A stretch of 64,000 nt of DNA from positions 512,457,034-512,521,033 of the forward strand of contig NC_081415.1 of NCBI RefSeq assembly GCF_030272615.1, read 5' to 3'. Made by a program: the position numbers and the translations under genes. The stretch's first letter is position 1. Each line of letters opens with the position of its first letter. The DNA comes from Cryptomeria japonica. Its lineage: Eukaryota > Streptophyta > Pinopsida > Cupressales > Cupressaceae. The notes beneath the pieces are model-generated. The model worked only from the letters and a program-made list of their open reading frames with translations, did no database searches and was not told the DNA's origin. This document shows positions 1 to 11,731 of this stretch, one piece after another.

Positions 1-867
1 TTGATCAGTTCTTAAGCACTTTATCTTCTTTCCACTTTCCTTTTTAGCTAAGGTCCTGAATGCCTTAAACTTTCTAAAGGCTTTTGTTTTTTCCTTCAAT
101 AATGTGACCCACGTCATTCTTGGGAAATCATCAGTGAGGATCATAAAATACCAGTCACCTTGAATACTTCTAGTCCTTATTGGTCCACAAAGGTCTATAT
201 GAACCAAATCTAGCAAATGTTCTGCTGAGAAAGATTTGCTCTTAAAAGTTGAGGATGTCATCTTCCCTCTCTTATTGAGTTGAGCTACTCTCAAAAGATT
301 GTGTTTCAATCCTTCAACCCAGTAGACATCATATGCACTGGTCTTTCCATTAAGAGAAATGGTTCTCTTTCCTTTTACCATGCAGGGTGAGTCATTTCCA
401 AATCTCACAACACCTCTATCAAATTATTTCAAAGTAAGAAACTTACTCTGGTCACCGATCATGTGGTGTGAACAACTACTGTCTATAATCCAATCATCAA
501 AACTATCCATGCAAGAGACTAGTGCCTTCTGATATGATGTCTCCTCTTTAATGGCAAAAAAGACAATGTCTTCATTTGCATCTCCCTCATATTCCTCATC
601 TCTAATTCCTCCATCAACTACAATGAGGCAATCTCTTTTACCTTTCCCTTTGTACTTCTTATACTTCTCACATTTATGCTCATTGTCTCCATTTGGACAG
701 TTAGCTACAATATGTCTAATCCAGTTACATGCAAAACAATTCAAAGGTAATTTACCTCTATACTTACCGGTACCTCTGGGAAACCACTTGGCCAACAATG
801 GACCGACTACTCCTGATGCTATCAAGGAAGATGTGATGATATGATGAACCAATAAGGATCTAGAGAA
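1..867 (-). pseudogene. Copia-0: fragment of a Ty1/copia gag-pol (zinc knuckle to integrase)
   Basis: Read on the minus strand, this is part of a copia polyprotein. A gag zinc knuckle of the form CX2CX4HX4C (CFACNWIRHIVANC) lies near 700-745. It is followed by the protease-region motif DDWIIDSSCSHHM (DSG changed to DSS) near 450-500. The GAG-pre-integrase motif YWVEGLKHNLL and the integrase start DLVHIDLCGP follow below 350. The frame is open across 1-423 and has one in-frame TAA at about 424. Two parts are missing: the gag N-terminus, and the integrase HHCC finger, because the text jumps from the LLRVAQL region to KMTSSTFKSK. The fragment is cut by the window edge, so the rest of integrase and the RT may lie to the left. 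It is clearly a decayed retroelement and not a host gene. Confidence 0.85.
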
Positions 868-993
868 CTACTGAGAGGTGGTGAATCAATAGATAGAAAA
901 ACAACTAAACTTTTACCAAACTCACACCCCAACTTATATCTTTGATTAGGAAATACTTCTAAATGGACCAACTACTCCTTGATAATAGCCTGA
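868..993 (-). repeat. Remnant of a copia LTR end
   Basis: The text ACTGAGAGGTGGTGAATCA near 870-890 resembles the minus-strand end of the copia LTRs seen at 10434, 53961 and 61836 (all have an A/G-rich tract followed by TGAATCAG). This suggests that Copia-0 lost its gag N-terminus and PBS and is joined directly to a piece of its 5' LTR. The right limit is unclear and no gene is present. Confidence 0.4.
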
Positions 994-1059
994 GAGAAGT
1001 CCAATGTGTCACGGGATTGCAGGAAATTTAAGCTTGATCGGGTAAAAATCCTCATGACA
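994..1059 (+). repeat. Gypsy-A 5' LTR terminal remnant
   Basis: This stretch contains the string GTCCAATGTGTCACGGGATT and ends in CATGACA. The same block with about 15 percent differences recurs at 39690-39753, ending CGTGACA. It lies directly before a primer-binding site. Only the last part of the LTR survives; the rest was lost at the junction with Copia-0. Confidence 0.6.
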
Positions 1060-1067
1060 ATAGTTTT

Positions 1068-1083
1068 TGGCATGCCCGGTGGT
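1068..1083 (+). other. Gypsy-A primer-binding site
   Basis: TGGCATGCCCGGTGG begins 9 bases after the CA end of the LTR remnant. Nearly the same string follows the 5' LTR of Element E at 57175. This is the expected place and form (starting TGG, complementary to a tRNA CCA end) of a minus-strand priming site. I do not assign the tRNA. Bases 1084-1318 show no coding potential and are probably the leader. Confidence 0.6.
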
Positions 1084-1318
1084 ACTCTTGGACTTTATAG
1101 TTCATAGAAGACCACTGTACGTTGTCTTGGTATGTGCAGCAACAAATCATTTTTTCACACCTACGACTCAAATCTTTGGTATTTTAGCAGTCCAACCTTC
1201 CTAGCTTATGAAAAAATACCAGACTAGGCAAACTGCAGCCTAAGTCAATCATACCCAACTATCACCCCCAAAAAGGAGAGCTAGGGTAGTTAACAAAGTT
1301 CCAAATCTAGTAGTTGGT

Positions 1319-3110
1319 GTGCTGCCTCTTATTCCTAATTCTAACCCTATTGTTACAGCTTATAACAACCTGTTGTTTGCAAGTTATTCCAATCATAATA
1401 CAAAAAATACCATTAGTTCTAGTAGTGCTGCCAATTCTAACAACAATATGGCTCTTAATCAACCCCCTAGGGTTCATCCATTTGTGCCTTTTAATCAAGG
1501 GAGTCCTTTTAACTTGGTTCAACATGAAGACATACTAGTTGCAACACTTAAGAGTTTGCCATTTTTCACTAGAGAGGACCAAACAATAGCCATTGAACAT
1601 ATCAGAGATGTGGCTTCCTTGTGTGGAGTGCATCACATTATTGCAAAAAATGTTGCTTTGAGGCTTTTGGCAGCCTCTTTCAAAGGGAAATCCCTTCAGT
1701 GGTCCAGGGGTCTTTCTGTGAACTCAATAGCTACATGGGATGAGATGGGATAACTTTAAATCAACATTTGAAGACAAGTCGGATCATTTTTCATTGGTGG
1801 AGCAGCTCACTACCATCAAAAGAGCTCCACATGAGCATATGATGGATTTAAATTACTAGTTTCAAAGGACTTGGAATTAGATTCCAGCATCGCTAAAACC
1901 TTCTAATGATTATGCTTTTTTTTTTTTACGTAAAGGCTTTAAATACTGACATTACACTCATGATTCAGTCTATGGGGGGGAGTACTTTATGAGTAGCATT
2001 TGATGTTGTCATTAGTGTTGAGAATAGTCTCATTCAAGAAAGGAAGATAGCACCTAGGCCTCCAATGCCAATTTTTGTTGATATACAACTTATTACACAT
2101 GTAGTTCCACCTGTTGTAGTTGTTGTACCTTCATTTCCAGCATATAATGATCAAGTAGCAACTCAAGAAAATGTTTTCCCTAGTCATTTGCAGGAGATAA
2201 TGAGTATTGAAGAGAAAAATTCTAACCTACAAAAGACCTTGAGGAACTTTGGTAATGAGTTGGTTAATATCAAGAAAACCCAACCTCAACCACCTTACCA
2301 AATTCCTTTCCAAGCTCCCGACCAAGCCACGTACCAGGCAAACTCTCAAGGTCAAAAGAGGAATTTTAACCAAAGGCCCTTTTAGCAGTATAATCCTAAT
2401 ACACCTAGTTCCTTAAGGGATATTGTTCTAGTCTAGAACAAATTGGTACCTGACTATGAGTGGTGCTTTCCTTGCAACCAATCACATAACCAATCTACAT
2501 GCTACAATGGCATTTTAAATCAGACATTGATGGTACAAAACAGTGCTATTATTTCAAGAAATTAGTCTCAAGAAGTTAATGAACAACAATCTGCACCCAT
2601 GGAACAAGGTATTCTTGATGTTACTTTGATGAATTGGCAAGGTGAGGAGTTTTGTGGGGTTAATCAGCCTCAAAATCAGCCATATATCCCTGTACTAGCC
2701 AACACAAGATCCAAGAAAAGGGTTGTTGATATGGGTCACCAGACTGATAAGAATGATAATCAACCTTTCTCAAGTACCCAAGCTTAGGAAGGGTCTTCCT
2801 CTGATCAAAATATATAGATTCTTCAGAGATCAAAGCCTATGGTGACCAAAGATCAGCCAAAAATCCAACCTCAGCCAGCACAAGTGCAAAAGGACATTGT
2901 TGTTACTAAAGAACAACAGAAGGTTAGTATGACTAATTTTAATATTTTAGATCTTTTGAAGAAAACTCATGTTAGTGTGTCAATGTTGGATTCCCTATCT
3001 CTACCTAGACAAAAGAATTTGTTACATGATGCTTTGTCTAACCTTTCGTTAACTACCCAACCATCTAATCAGCAAGCTTCAAATGATGTTCTTACCAATA
3101 AGCTTTAGCG
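1319..3110 (+). pseudogene. Gypsy-A gag (decayed)
   Basis: The first part (1319-1753) reads FNQGSPFNLVQHEDILVATL and then an alpha-helical stretch ending LQWSRGLSVNSIATWDEM, as in gypsy capsid domains. A frameshift near 1753 follows. From 2065 onward one frame stays readable: a coiled-coil stretch near 2190-2270, a Gln/Pro-rich linker, and the zinc knuckle WCFPCNQSHNQSTC (CX2CX3HX4C) at 2461-2502. The next segment, FNILDLLKKTHVSVSMLDSL at 2938-2997, is of the kind found between gag and protease in this gypsy group. In-frame stops are mostly TAG at Gln-like positions. The true start codon is not clear. The product would be the capsid/nucleocapsid of the particle, but this copy cannot make it. 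Confidence 0.75.
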
Positions 3111-3139
3111 GAAGAGTGAACAATAGTCCCAACAGTCCA

Positions 3140-3690
3140 AGGTAAACAAACCACCCCCCTTTTATGTCACTCTAATCATTGGCTAGTACCTAGTGAATAA
3201 CTACATGCTAGATTCAGGTGCAAGTAGCTCAGTCATGCCCAAGTAGGTGCTTGACCAGTTATGATTGACTTATGAGCCATTGAATAAGGGTGTAGTGCAG
3301 TTAGATGGGACTATTGTAAATACTGTAGGAGTCATTAAAAATATGAGTCTAACACTCCATGCTTGCCCCAATTTTAGTATTCTGCAAGATGTATATGTGA
3401 TAGACCTGCCACCCTACTTTACAATTTTCTTATCAAGAGACTTTATAGCCAAATTAGGGGGTTATTTGTCATCTGACTGATCACATATTTTTTTTAGGAC
3501 TAGGTATGGAACTAAAGTTACTATTAAATAAGAAGCTTTAGCTAATGATCACATAGAACCCTATGTCCCTAGTGTTGTCAATGCCAATTTGACCATTCAT
3601 GAGAAAGATGACCAACCCATTCTACATGATCTAAACACCCCTATTGATGATATTATTGACATTATTCTAGATGAATGGGAAGCTGAAAAT
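3140..3690 (+). pseudogene. Gypsy-A aspartic protease region
   Basis: This is the same frame as the end of gag. The catalytic motif reads YMLDSGASSSVMPK, with DSG at about 3211-3219. It is followed by the usual beta-rich segment with GVIKNMSLTLHAC and DFIAKLGGYL (to about 3477). Stops break the frame (TAG after MPK; TGA after YLSSD). The last codons, DEWEAEN, end exactly where Copia-1 was inserted, and the reading continues at 11732 with LEEDPFTNIYE. Protease would cut the gag-pol polyprotein. The active-site triplet is kept but the gene is dead. Confidence 0.8.
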
Positions 3691-4895
3691 TGTTGGCCAT
3701 TTGGTGGAATTGATTATGTGTTGCATTAATGTTTTGTCATTGATGTCAACACTAGTTGTTTAGATTTTTTACCAGGACCCTTCTGGTGCTGGTAGGTTGA
3801 GTGGTTTTTGGTTAACTTGGATCTGGCATGATTTGGTTGACTGGTGATGGAATTAGGTTGTTCATAATGCTTATAATTATATTTGGTCACATGGTTTTGG
3901 TCTGGTGAATGGATGTTATCCTACTTGCTATGAAGATTATTTTCTAGTTTTGGTGATGGTTTCACCGACAGATCATTTGGTGAAGATCTTCAATACATTG
4001 CATAGTTGGTGGTGGTGTAGCTTCTAATGGAGTTTCAGGATGTTGTTGGTGATCTTGTTCAAGACTTGGCATTTGGAGATTATTGTTGAAGCATGTGGAC
4101 CTATCCTTGGTCTTGGTTGATCTAGGTTATGGACTGACATTGATGTAACGTGTGGATAGGACCTATTCTTGTATTTCTGAGATATTTTATGTATGGATAT
4201 TATTTGTTTTGGTCCAAGACCGATATGGTTTGTAATTATGTAATTGGTTTACTATCTGGTAGTCAACCTGATTATTTATGGTCGAGGATTTGTATATATA
4301 GATGTAAGATCTCATTGCAGATCATCATGGTTATTGTAAAAGGTCATGGTCAAGGAATGTAATGGGCAAATAATGTAATATCATTCAGGCAGAGGAGTTG
4401 GTCGATCATTAGAGATCGAATTGGGTTTGTAAGAGGATTTAGTCCTTCAGTATTGAGCTTAATAGGAACTATACTTAGACATAGAAGATGCTATCTTTTG
4501 CAGTTCAACACTTCTCCGGATTGTAGTCTAGATTTGTATGTAGTTAGTGAGACTCCTTTTGTGGTGAGAAGTGTGCTCTAGGTTGTTGGCCTTCCTGCAA
4601 GCGTAGGCCCCTTCATTGTAAATTCACATACTTACTGCAAAAGTATTATCTAACTATGGGTTCACTTCCCACCATGGTTTTTCCCTTTATAGCATTTTCC
4701 ATGTACAAATATTGGTATTGTGTGGATGGATTTTATTCTATGATTATTGTTTAGGCTTAATTGAATCAACTACTATTCTGGTATTATTTTTTTGGGTTCC
4801 GATATTGTTGATTTAAATTGCTAATGCTTCTGGTAATCTTTGACAAGTGATTCAATCTCCCCCCTCTCAATTGTCTTTATCTAAATTGTCTAACA
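3691..4895 (+). repeat. Copia-1 5' LTR
   Basis: TG...CA ends, 1205 bp, with the 5' half repeated at 9496-10433. A TATA-like stretch TTGTATATATAGATGTAAG lies near 4290-4308; a TATA followed by TGTAAGATC also occurs in the other copia LTRs here. The conserved block TTCCCACCATGGTTTTTCCC lies at about 4665-4685. Confidence 0.88.
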
Positions 4896-4896
4896 A

Positions 4897-4911
4897 TTGG
4901 TATGAAAGCTT
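4897..4911 (+). other. Copia-1 primer-binding site
   Basis: TTGGTATGAAAGCTT follows the LTR by one base. Compared with the common plant site TGGTATCAGAGC (initiator Met tRNA) it has two changes, so it is a decayed Met-type site. Confidence 0.7.
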
Positions 4912-4931
4912 AACCACTTGAGGAAGATCCT

Positions 4932-5990
4932 ATGGCGACTAATAGTTCAAGTTCATCCAGTTCTTCTAGAGATATCTTTTGAAGGGATATACCGAGGCTT
5001 GAAGGAACAAACTATACATTATGGAAAATTTGGATGGAGACTCATCTAAGATGTCTTGGTAAGGATATTTGGGAGATCACACAAAATGGTGTCACACCCT
5101 ATAATCCAAGATCTGACAATTCTCTTGTGGATAACTTGGACAAGGAGATTGAGAATGATTGTAGAGCAAGAGAAGCACTCTTGTGTGCACTTTCTGATTA
5201 TGAAATTATGGGATTAACTAACAAATCATCCAGAAATGCTATATAGGATAAGTTGTAGACTCTTAATGAAGGTGACCCTACAGTAAATATTGTTAAACTT
5301 GTTGGTTACTAGGTGAGATATGAAAACCTAAAGATGGAAGAAGATGAAAGGATTACTGCATTCATGGAAAGGGTAAATGAGATTGTTATGGGAATTCAAT
5401 GTTGTGGTGAAACTCTGAGCAAAGATGAAATTATTTCTAAAGTCCTGAGAGACCTACCACCAGCTTACAAAATGAAGGCTACTAATATTAATCAATTGAC
5501 AATAATGGCTAATACATCTATCAATGAAGATACTTTGGTTGGGAAACTATCTTCTTTTGAGCTTGAGGAATTTGGACCTTCTAGAGTTGTGAAGGTTGAA
5601 CCTTCTTTTATGCATCTACATCTACAACTGGTAAGCAAGATTGGAGATCTTTATATCCAAAAGAATTAGAAGATATGAAGAGATAAGATGATGATTTTGA
5701 GCAACTTGAAGCACTATTTGCTAGAAGAGTACCAAAAGGACCGATAGGAAGTAAGTATGAAGGAAAAGAACCTTTTAAATTTTTTGCATGTAATAAGATT
5801 AGTCATTTCGCATCTAGATGTCCTGGAGGAAATTCAAGATTTGAAGAAAAATTTAAAAGATAATTTAAGCCTAACCCTAGATATCAAAATAAGTATAGAT
5901 TCAAGAAAAACAAAGACAAATCATGCTACATAATAGATGAGGAAGGCATTACTAATTCAGATGATGAACTAATAGAAGATTCTGCTAGTG
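4932..5990 (+). pseudogene. Copia-1 gag (decayed)
   Basis: An ATG at 4932 starts MATNSSSSSSSRDIF, followed by a stop and then PRLEGTNYTLWKIWMETHL, the typical N-terminus of copia gag. The UBN2-type capsid region follows, with ENLKMEEDERITAFMERVNE near 5320-5380 and DLPPAYKMKA near 5450-5480. The zinc knuckle region near 5776-5826 reads FFACNKISHFASRCP; its first Cys has become Phe, so the metal site is broken. The frame has TAG stops near 5247 and 5312 and a shift near 5620. Copia-2 carries the equivalent gene on the other strand at 60768-61779. Confidence 0.8.
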
Positions 5991-5999
5991 AATGCGGCA

Positions 6000-7280
6000 A
6001 TGGGAAAGAATGGGTATTCTTGGCTATCAAGGAAGGTTATCTGGCACTGGAAGAGAATGTATCTAAGGAGAAGGCACTTGCTACTAAAATTGAGGATAAG
6101 GATGAATGGGTAATTTATAGTGGTTATTCACATCATATGACTAGAGATAAAGGGAAGTTTTTGTCTTTGCAAGAAATTGATGGTGGACTAGTTAGATTTA
6201 CAAATGACAAGGCATGCATGATCAAAGGAAAAGGAACTATATCATTTAATGGTAAGAACAATAATAACAATGTTTATTATGTTGAAGGTTTGAAGCATAA
6301 TCTTTTGAGTGTGGGACAATTGGTAGACAAGGGATTTCAATTGTAGTTCAAGGATAGAAAATGCAAAATAATTAACAGATCTGGCTTGGAGATTGCAACC
6401 GGTACACAAACAAAAGGTAACATATTTCATTTGAACTCTGGTGAGAAGACATGTTTTATTACACAAATTGATTAGAGTTTGTTATGGCATAAAAGACAAT
6501 GTCATGTAAATTTTGATTGCATTGAGAAGATCAGTTCAACTAAGGTTGTTAGAGAGATACCTAAGATTATGAAGCCCTATAATCGGGTATGTAAAGAATG
6601 TCAAATGAGTAAATAGGTCAGAACCTCTTGTAGGATTATTCAAGATAAATATAATGATGTTATAGATCTTATACATACTAATTTGTGTGGCCCTAATAGA
6701 GTTAAAAAAATTCATGGTGATAGATATTTCACGATAATCATTGATGATTATTCTAGAACGATGTGGGTAACTTTTTTAGAGAAAAATATGAAGCATTTGA
6801 AAAGCTTAAAATATTTAAGGCTAAAGTGGAAACTGAGACAGGATTGAAGACTAAAATTTTGAGATTAGATCATGGTGAAGAATTCACATCTGGTGAGTTT
6901 AATAACTTTTGTGACATGCATGGTACAAGAAGATAATTTTTTGCTCCCCGGACACCTCTGCAAAATAGAGTTGTGGAAAGGAAAAACATAACTATTTTGG
7001 ATGCTACTAGAACAATGATGATGGAAGATAATATACCTCATATCTACTCAAGAGAAGAAGTTAGTACAATGGTTTATACATTCAACATAGTACATATCAA
7101 AGGAGAAACTGGTAAGACACCTTATGAATTATGGTTTGGCAATACACCTACAAAAAAATTGGTAGTAAATGTTATATCAAGAGAGATGATATTATTGGGA
7201 AATTTGATCCTAGATGTGATGAAGGCATATTTCTTGGTTAATCTAATGAAAGCAAAGCATATAGATGTTATAGTAAGAGA
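6000..7280 (+). pseudogene. Copia-1 protease and integrase (decayed)
   Basis: The protease motif is DEWVIYSGYSHHM near 6102-6140, where the catalytic Asp of DSG is Tyr. The GAG-pre-integrase segment VYYVEGLKHNLLSVGQL lies at 6272-6322 and the integrase HHCC finger near 6485-6615 (WHKRQCH, VCKECQ). The integrase core starts DLIHTNLCGP near 6664, where the first catalytic Asp is Asn. The segment LRLDHGEEFTS near 6860 and VVERKNITILDATR near 6970 hold the second Asp and the Glu regions. Frameshifts near 6780 and several TAG stops are present. Integrase would insert the cDNA; at least one catalytic residue is missing, so this copy is inactive. Confidence 0.8.
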
Positions 7281-9140
7281 TTGCAGAAAATAGCGGAGAG
7301 TGATAATGTCAAAGTAGATGAACTGAGAAAAAGTCAAATCAGAATTTATGAGAAGGAACCGGTAGTGGAAATGATTATATCTGAACCGGTAGCACCTTTA
7401 CCGAAACAAAGAGTTGAACTAGTTACTCTGACAACATCAGAGAATTCTACAGTAACTAAAGAACAGGGAAGAGGAACAGAGAGTCAAAAGACTCCTAGGT
7501 ATGTGAGATTGAATCATTCTGAAGATCAAATAATTAGGGATAAAAACAATGGAGTGATGACAAGCAGAAGACTGGAAACTAATGAGGTATGTTTAATTTC
7601 ACAAGTTGAACTGGTATCAGTAATTGAGGCATGTAAAGATGAACACTAGTTAAAAGCTATGGAAGAAGAACTAGATCAGATTGAGAAAAATAATAGATGG
7701 ACTTTGGTTCCCCGGCCCAAAAATAAAAATGTTTTTGGAACTAAATTGGTTTTTAAGAATAAATTGAATGAGGATGGTCAAGTTATAAGGAATAGGGCTA
7801 GATTGGTTTCTAAAGGATATTTCTAAAAGGAAGGAATTGAAAATGGAGAAACTTTTTCCACCAGTAGCTAGGATTGAAGCTGTAAGATTTTTTCTTGCGT
7901 ATGTTGCTTATAAAAACTACAAGGTTTATTAGATGGATATTAAATGTGCATTCTTGAATGGGGATCTTGATGAGGTTTATATTGAGAAACATGATGGTTT
8001 TTCACTATCAGATGATACTGATATGGTTTGAGGTTAAGGAAAGCTTTATATGGATTGAAACAAGCACCTAGAGCTTGCTATACAAGGTTGGATAAATATC
8101 TTTTGAGGCTTGGTTTTACTAAGGGCAGTGCTGCTAGTAATTTATATTATAAAATAATTGATGATGATATATTGATTGTTGAAGTATTTGTTGATGATAT
8201 TATTTTTGGAGGTGAAGATAAATTATGCATAGAATTTTCTAAGAATATGGAGAAAGAATTTGAGATGTCTATGGTTGGTGAGATGAAATTTTTCTTCGGT
8301 TTGCAGATTACTCAGACTGACAAAGGCGCTTTTATCTGTCAAACTAAATATGCTAAGGAATTATTGAAGAAATTTGGTATGGGAGATTCTAAATCAGTAA
8401 GTACACCTATGGTTACAAGTGAGAAATTGACAAGAAAAGATGTTTATGCACTGATAAATCTTACAAGATACAAATCTATGATTGGAGGTCTACTTTATTT
8501 GACTTAAAATAGACCTAACATTATGAATGTTGTTTGTATTGTTTCAATATTTTAGAGTGATCCTACAAAAAATAATGAGATGGTAGTAAAAAGGATTTTA
8601 GGATACTTGCAAGGTACACCAGAATATGGTTTGTGGTATCTAAAGGATGATAACTTTCCTTTATGTGCATATACAGATGTTGATTGGGCTGGAGCTGTTG
8701 ATGACCAAAAAATTACTTATGGTGGAGATTTATTTCTTAGAAAGAAGTTAGTTTCATGGATCAACAAGAAATAATCATGTACTTCTTTATCTACTGCTGA
8801 AGTTGAGTATGTTGTTGGTACTACTAATTGTACATAAGTTTTATGGATGAAGCAAATGTTGAAGGATATAAAGGTGGGTTGTGATGCACTGATAATTATT
8901 CACCATGATAACTCTACTACTATTGATGTATCAAAGAATCTGGTATTTCATTCTAAGACAAAGCACATATCTATCAAGTATAACTTCTTGAAGTGGAAGG
9001 TGGAAGCAATTGAATTTAAACTGGTTTATGTGAATACTAAAGAATAGATTGCAGATATTTTTACTAAACCTTTATCCAAGGAATCATTTAAGTACCTAAG
9101 AGATAGATTGGGGGTTTCTGGCCCTCTGACAAAGACTTGA
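7281..9140 (+). pseudogene. Copia-1 reverse transcriptase and RNase H (decayed)
   Basis: The linker to RT carries the conserved TPRYVRLNHSEDQI near 7490. RT begins near 7650 and includes NKLNEDGQVI, PVARIEAVRFFLAY and MDIKCAFLNGDLDE. A clean stretch at 8028-8507 holds LRKALYGLKQAPRA and the catalytic box FVDDIIFGG (near 8190). YKSMIGGLLYLT and the RNase H part (AYTDVDWAGAVDD, STAEVEYV, LVFHSKTKHISIKYNFL) run to about 9050, and the C-terminal IADIFTKPL ends near 9077. Stops are mainly TAG. The shift near 7845 and another near 8025 break RT. The polymerase box itself is intact. Confidence 0.85.
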
Positions 9141-9298
9141 TTGATGTGGTTTGGCATCAGTATGGTGTGAATTATTAGAGATATTATTCATTCGGGCACT
9201 AATGTGGGATGCTACTACTCAAGGGGAGTAGTCAGCTTTTAGATTCAAAGGCCTATGTTTTTGCTTTGATATTTTTGTCAAATTTCTTGCATTGATGT

Positions 9299-9495
9299 CA
9301 AAGGGGGAGAGATAGTGATGTGAAAAAGAATTTCAGAGCTTTACAAAGATATTATTCAAAGTGAGAGACATTGATATTTAGAGCTATATGCAGGAGATTT
9401 TTGGGTGTCTTTCATAGGGGGAGACTAGTTTGGCATTTCTTAGTACTTAGATGCTTTTCACATCTACTATTTCCATCAATGCCAAAGGGGGAGAT
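9299..9495 (+). other. Copia-1 polypurine tracts
   Basis: The tract AAAGGGGGAGAT at 9484-9495 abuts the 3' LTR and is the expected plus-strand primer. A second tract, CAAAGGGGGAGAGATAG, lies about 185 bp upstream near 9299-9315. A third, weaker one (CAAGGGGAGTAGTC) lies near 9218. Copia-2 has a matching series. Confidence 0.75.
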
Positions 9496-11726
9496 TGTTG
9501 GCCATTTGGTGGAATTGATTATGTGTTGCATTAATGTTTTGTCATTGATGTCAACACTAGTTGTTTGGATGCTTTACCACCACCCTTCTGGTCTTGGTAG
9601 GTTGAGTGGTTTTTGGTTAACTTGGATCCAACATGATCCAGTTGACTGGTGATGGAATTGGCTTGTTCATAATGCTTTCACTCATATTTGGTCACATGGT
9701 TTTGGTCTATTGAATGGATGCTATCCTTCTTGCTATGAAGATTGGTTTTTGGTTCCGGTGAGGGTTTCACCAATAGAGATTTTGGTGAAGATATTTGATA
9801 AATTGCATAATTGGTGGTGGTGTAGCTTCTGATGGAGTTTCAAGATGTTGTTGGTGATCTTGTTTGAGACTTGGCATTTGGAGATCATTGTTGAAGCATG
9901 TGGACCTATACTTGGTCTCGGTTGATCTAGGTTATGGACTGGCATTGATGCAATGCATGGGTAGGACCTTGTATTTATGGGATATCTTATGTGTGGATAT
10001 TATTTGTTTTGGTCTAAGGCCGACATGGTTTGTAATTTTGTAATTTGTTTACTGTCTAATAATATAATATCATTCAGGCATAAGAGTTGGTTGATCATTG
10101 GAGATAGAATTGGGTTTGTAAGAGGACTTAGTCCTCTGGTATTGAGCTTAACTGAAACTGTACTCACACATAGAAGATGCTACCTTTTGCAGTTCAACAC
10201 TTCTCTGGATTGTAGTCTAGATTTGTATGTAATTAGTGACACTCCTTCTATTATGAACAATGTGCTCTAGGTTGTTTTCCTTCCTACAAGTGTAGGCCCC
10301 TTCATTTTAAATTAACATACTTATTGCAAAAGTATTATCTGACTATGAGTAGGCTTCCCACTATGGTTTTTCCCTTTACCAATTTTTCCACATACAAATC
10401 TCGATGTTATGCAGATGGATTTTATTCTGTGATTGTTAGGAACTGGGAAGGACAACTAAGAGGGGGGTTAATCAGTTGTAAACTAGTTGTATGAAAATTA
10501 TAATCTAAATATAAATTATTCCATCTTAAACTTAGAGCCAGTAAACCAAACTTAAATGTTGGTAAAAGAGATTAACTGTTATACCAGTACCAGTGTAACT
10601 TAATGCATGAAACAGAAAACAAAACAACATCCACAACACATGACAAAGATTTTGAAGTGGAGACCCGATAAGGGGAAAAACCATGGTGCGAAACCTTACC
10701 CACAATTAGATGATACTACTATACATAGTAAGTGTATACAAATGGGGTCTGCACATGCAAAAGGGCCAACCACCTAGAGATCACTGCTCACTCACAAAAT
10801 AGGAGTCGCAATGACTACAATTGGATGGTTAAATCCAATGATAATATATTGCCTCAGAATAGCATCCACAATGCTAGATTTAGTACCGATTTAAGCTCTG
10901 AACATGAGTGTCAAACACCTTCATACCCTTCCTTCAACCTTCTGATAATTCTTGTGTGATTCGCACATGGATCTGCTTATTTTCTCTCTTCAATATCCGA
11001 ACACACTTTCCATGATGATCTTCAATAAGATCTTACAATCATATATACAAAATCTAAGACCTATACATGAGGTCAGCCCAATAAAGATATTACAATTAAA
11101 TCAATTACAAATAAATCTTGATGCGATACAATATGTTGGCTTCAATACAATATCCAATCAATAAACCATCTCCATAACATGTCCCGCTGATTTGGAATAG
11201 ATATAATGTATCGATCCATAATGTAGACCTATTTGCTAGTAAAGGAAAATCTGTCAACCCGATTAGACCAATAAGCAAAACACCAAATCCAAACTTCCAA
11301 TCCATGTCTTCAACATAACCAAATGATCTCCAGATAATAACAAGTTATCATCACTATCGGTGAACCATATAACCTATCGGTGAATCATATACCGATGATT
11401 GTACATAAGCCACTATCCATGCTGGTGAACATAATGTGTCAGTTCAACAATAAACCAATATAACCATAGTGCCAAAATAGTGATGTAGACTTCCAAGAAG
11501 ATAAGTGTTGACATCAATGACAAAACCAATGCAACACATGACAAAGTGATCCATAATACCAACAATGATTATTGTTTATGCGTAATTGGATTAACTTCTA
11601 TTCCAATATTATTATTTTGGGTTCTAGTATTGTTGTTTTAAATTGCTAATGCTTCTAGTAATCTATGCTAACTGATTGACCCACTGCCCCTCTCAGTTGT
11701 CTTCCAATTATCTGAACTGTCTAAAA
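9496..11726 (+). repeat. Copia-1 3' LTR, interrupted by a solo LTR
   Basis: Bases 9496-10433 and 11565-11726 together match the 5' LTR. A deletion of about 110 bp near 10056 removes the TATA-like stretch present in the 5' copy. A minus-strand solo LTR splits it. Confidence 0.85.
10434..11564 (-). mobile_element. Solo copia LTR nested in the Copia-1 3' LTR
   Basis: It starts TGTTAGGAACTGG and ends ATACCAACA, 1131 bp. The flanks are GTGAT (10429-10433) and ATGAT (11565-11569), a 5-bp duplication with one change. On the minus strand it has the same layout as the Copia-2 LTRs: a TATA near 11040, the conserved AAAAACCATGGTG block near 10678 (opposite strand of TTCCCACCATGGTTTTTCCC), and an A/G-rich tract at its end. 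No internal region is present, so it is a product of LTR-LTR recombination. Confidence 0.82.
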
Positions 11727-11731
11727 ATAAT

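Larger units (their letters stand above)
3691..11726 (+). mobile_element. Copia-1: Ty1/copia element nested in Gypsy-A
   Basis: It is bounded by LTRs at 3691-4895 and 9496-11726, both starting TGTTGGCCATTTGGTGG. The 5' LTR ends CTAACA; the 3' copy ends CTAAAA by mutation. Flanks are AAAAT (3686-3690) and ATAAT (11727-11731), a 5-bp target duplication with one change. The interior has a PBS, gag, protease, integrase, RT and RNase H in copia order, then a PPT. The element is about 6.9 kb without the solo LTR that later landed in its 3' LTR. Many stops and several frameshifts show that it is old. Confidence 0.88.
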
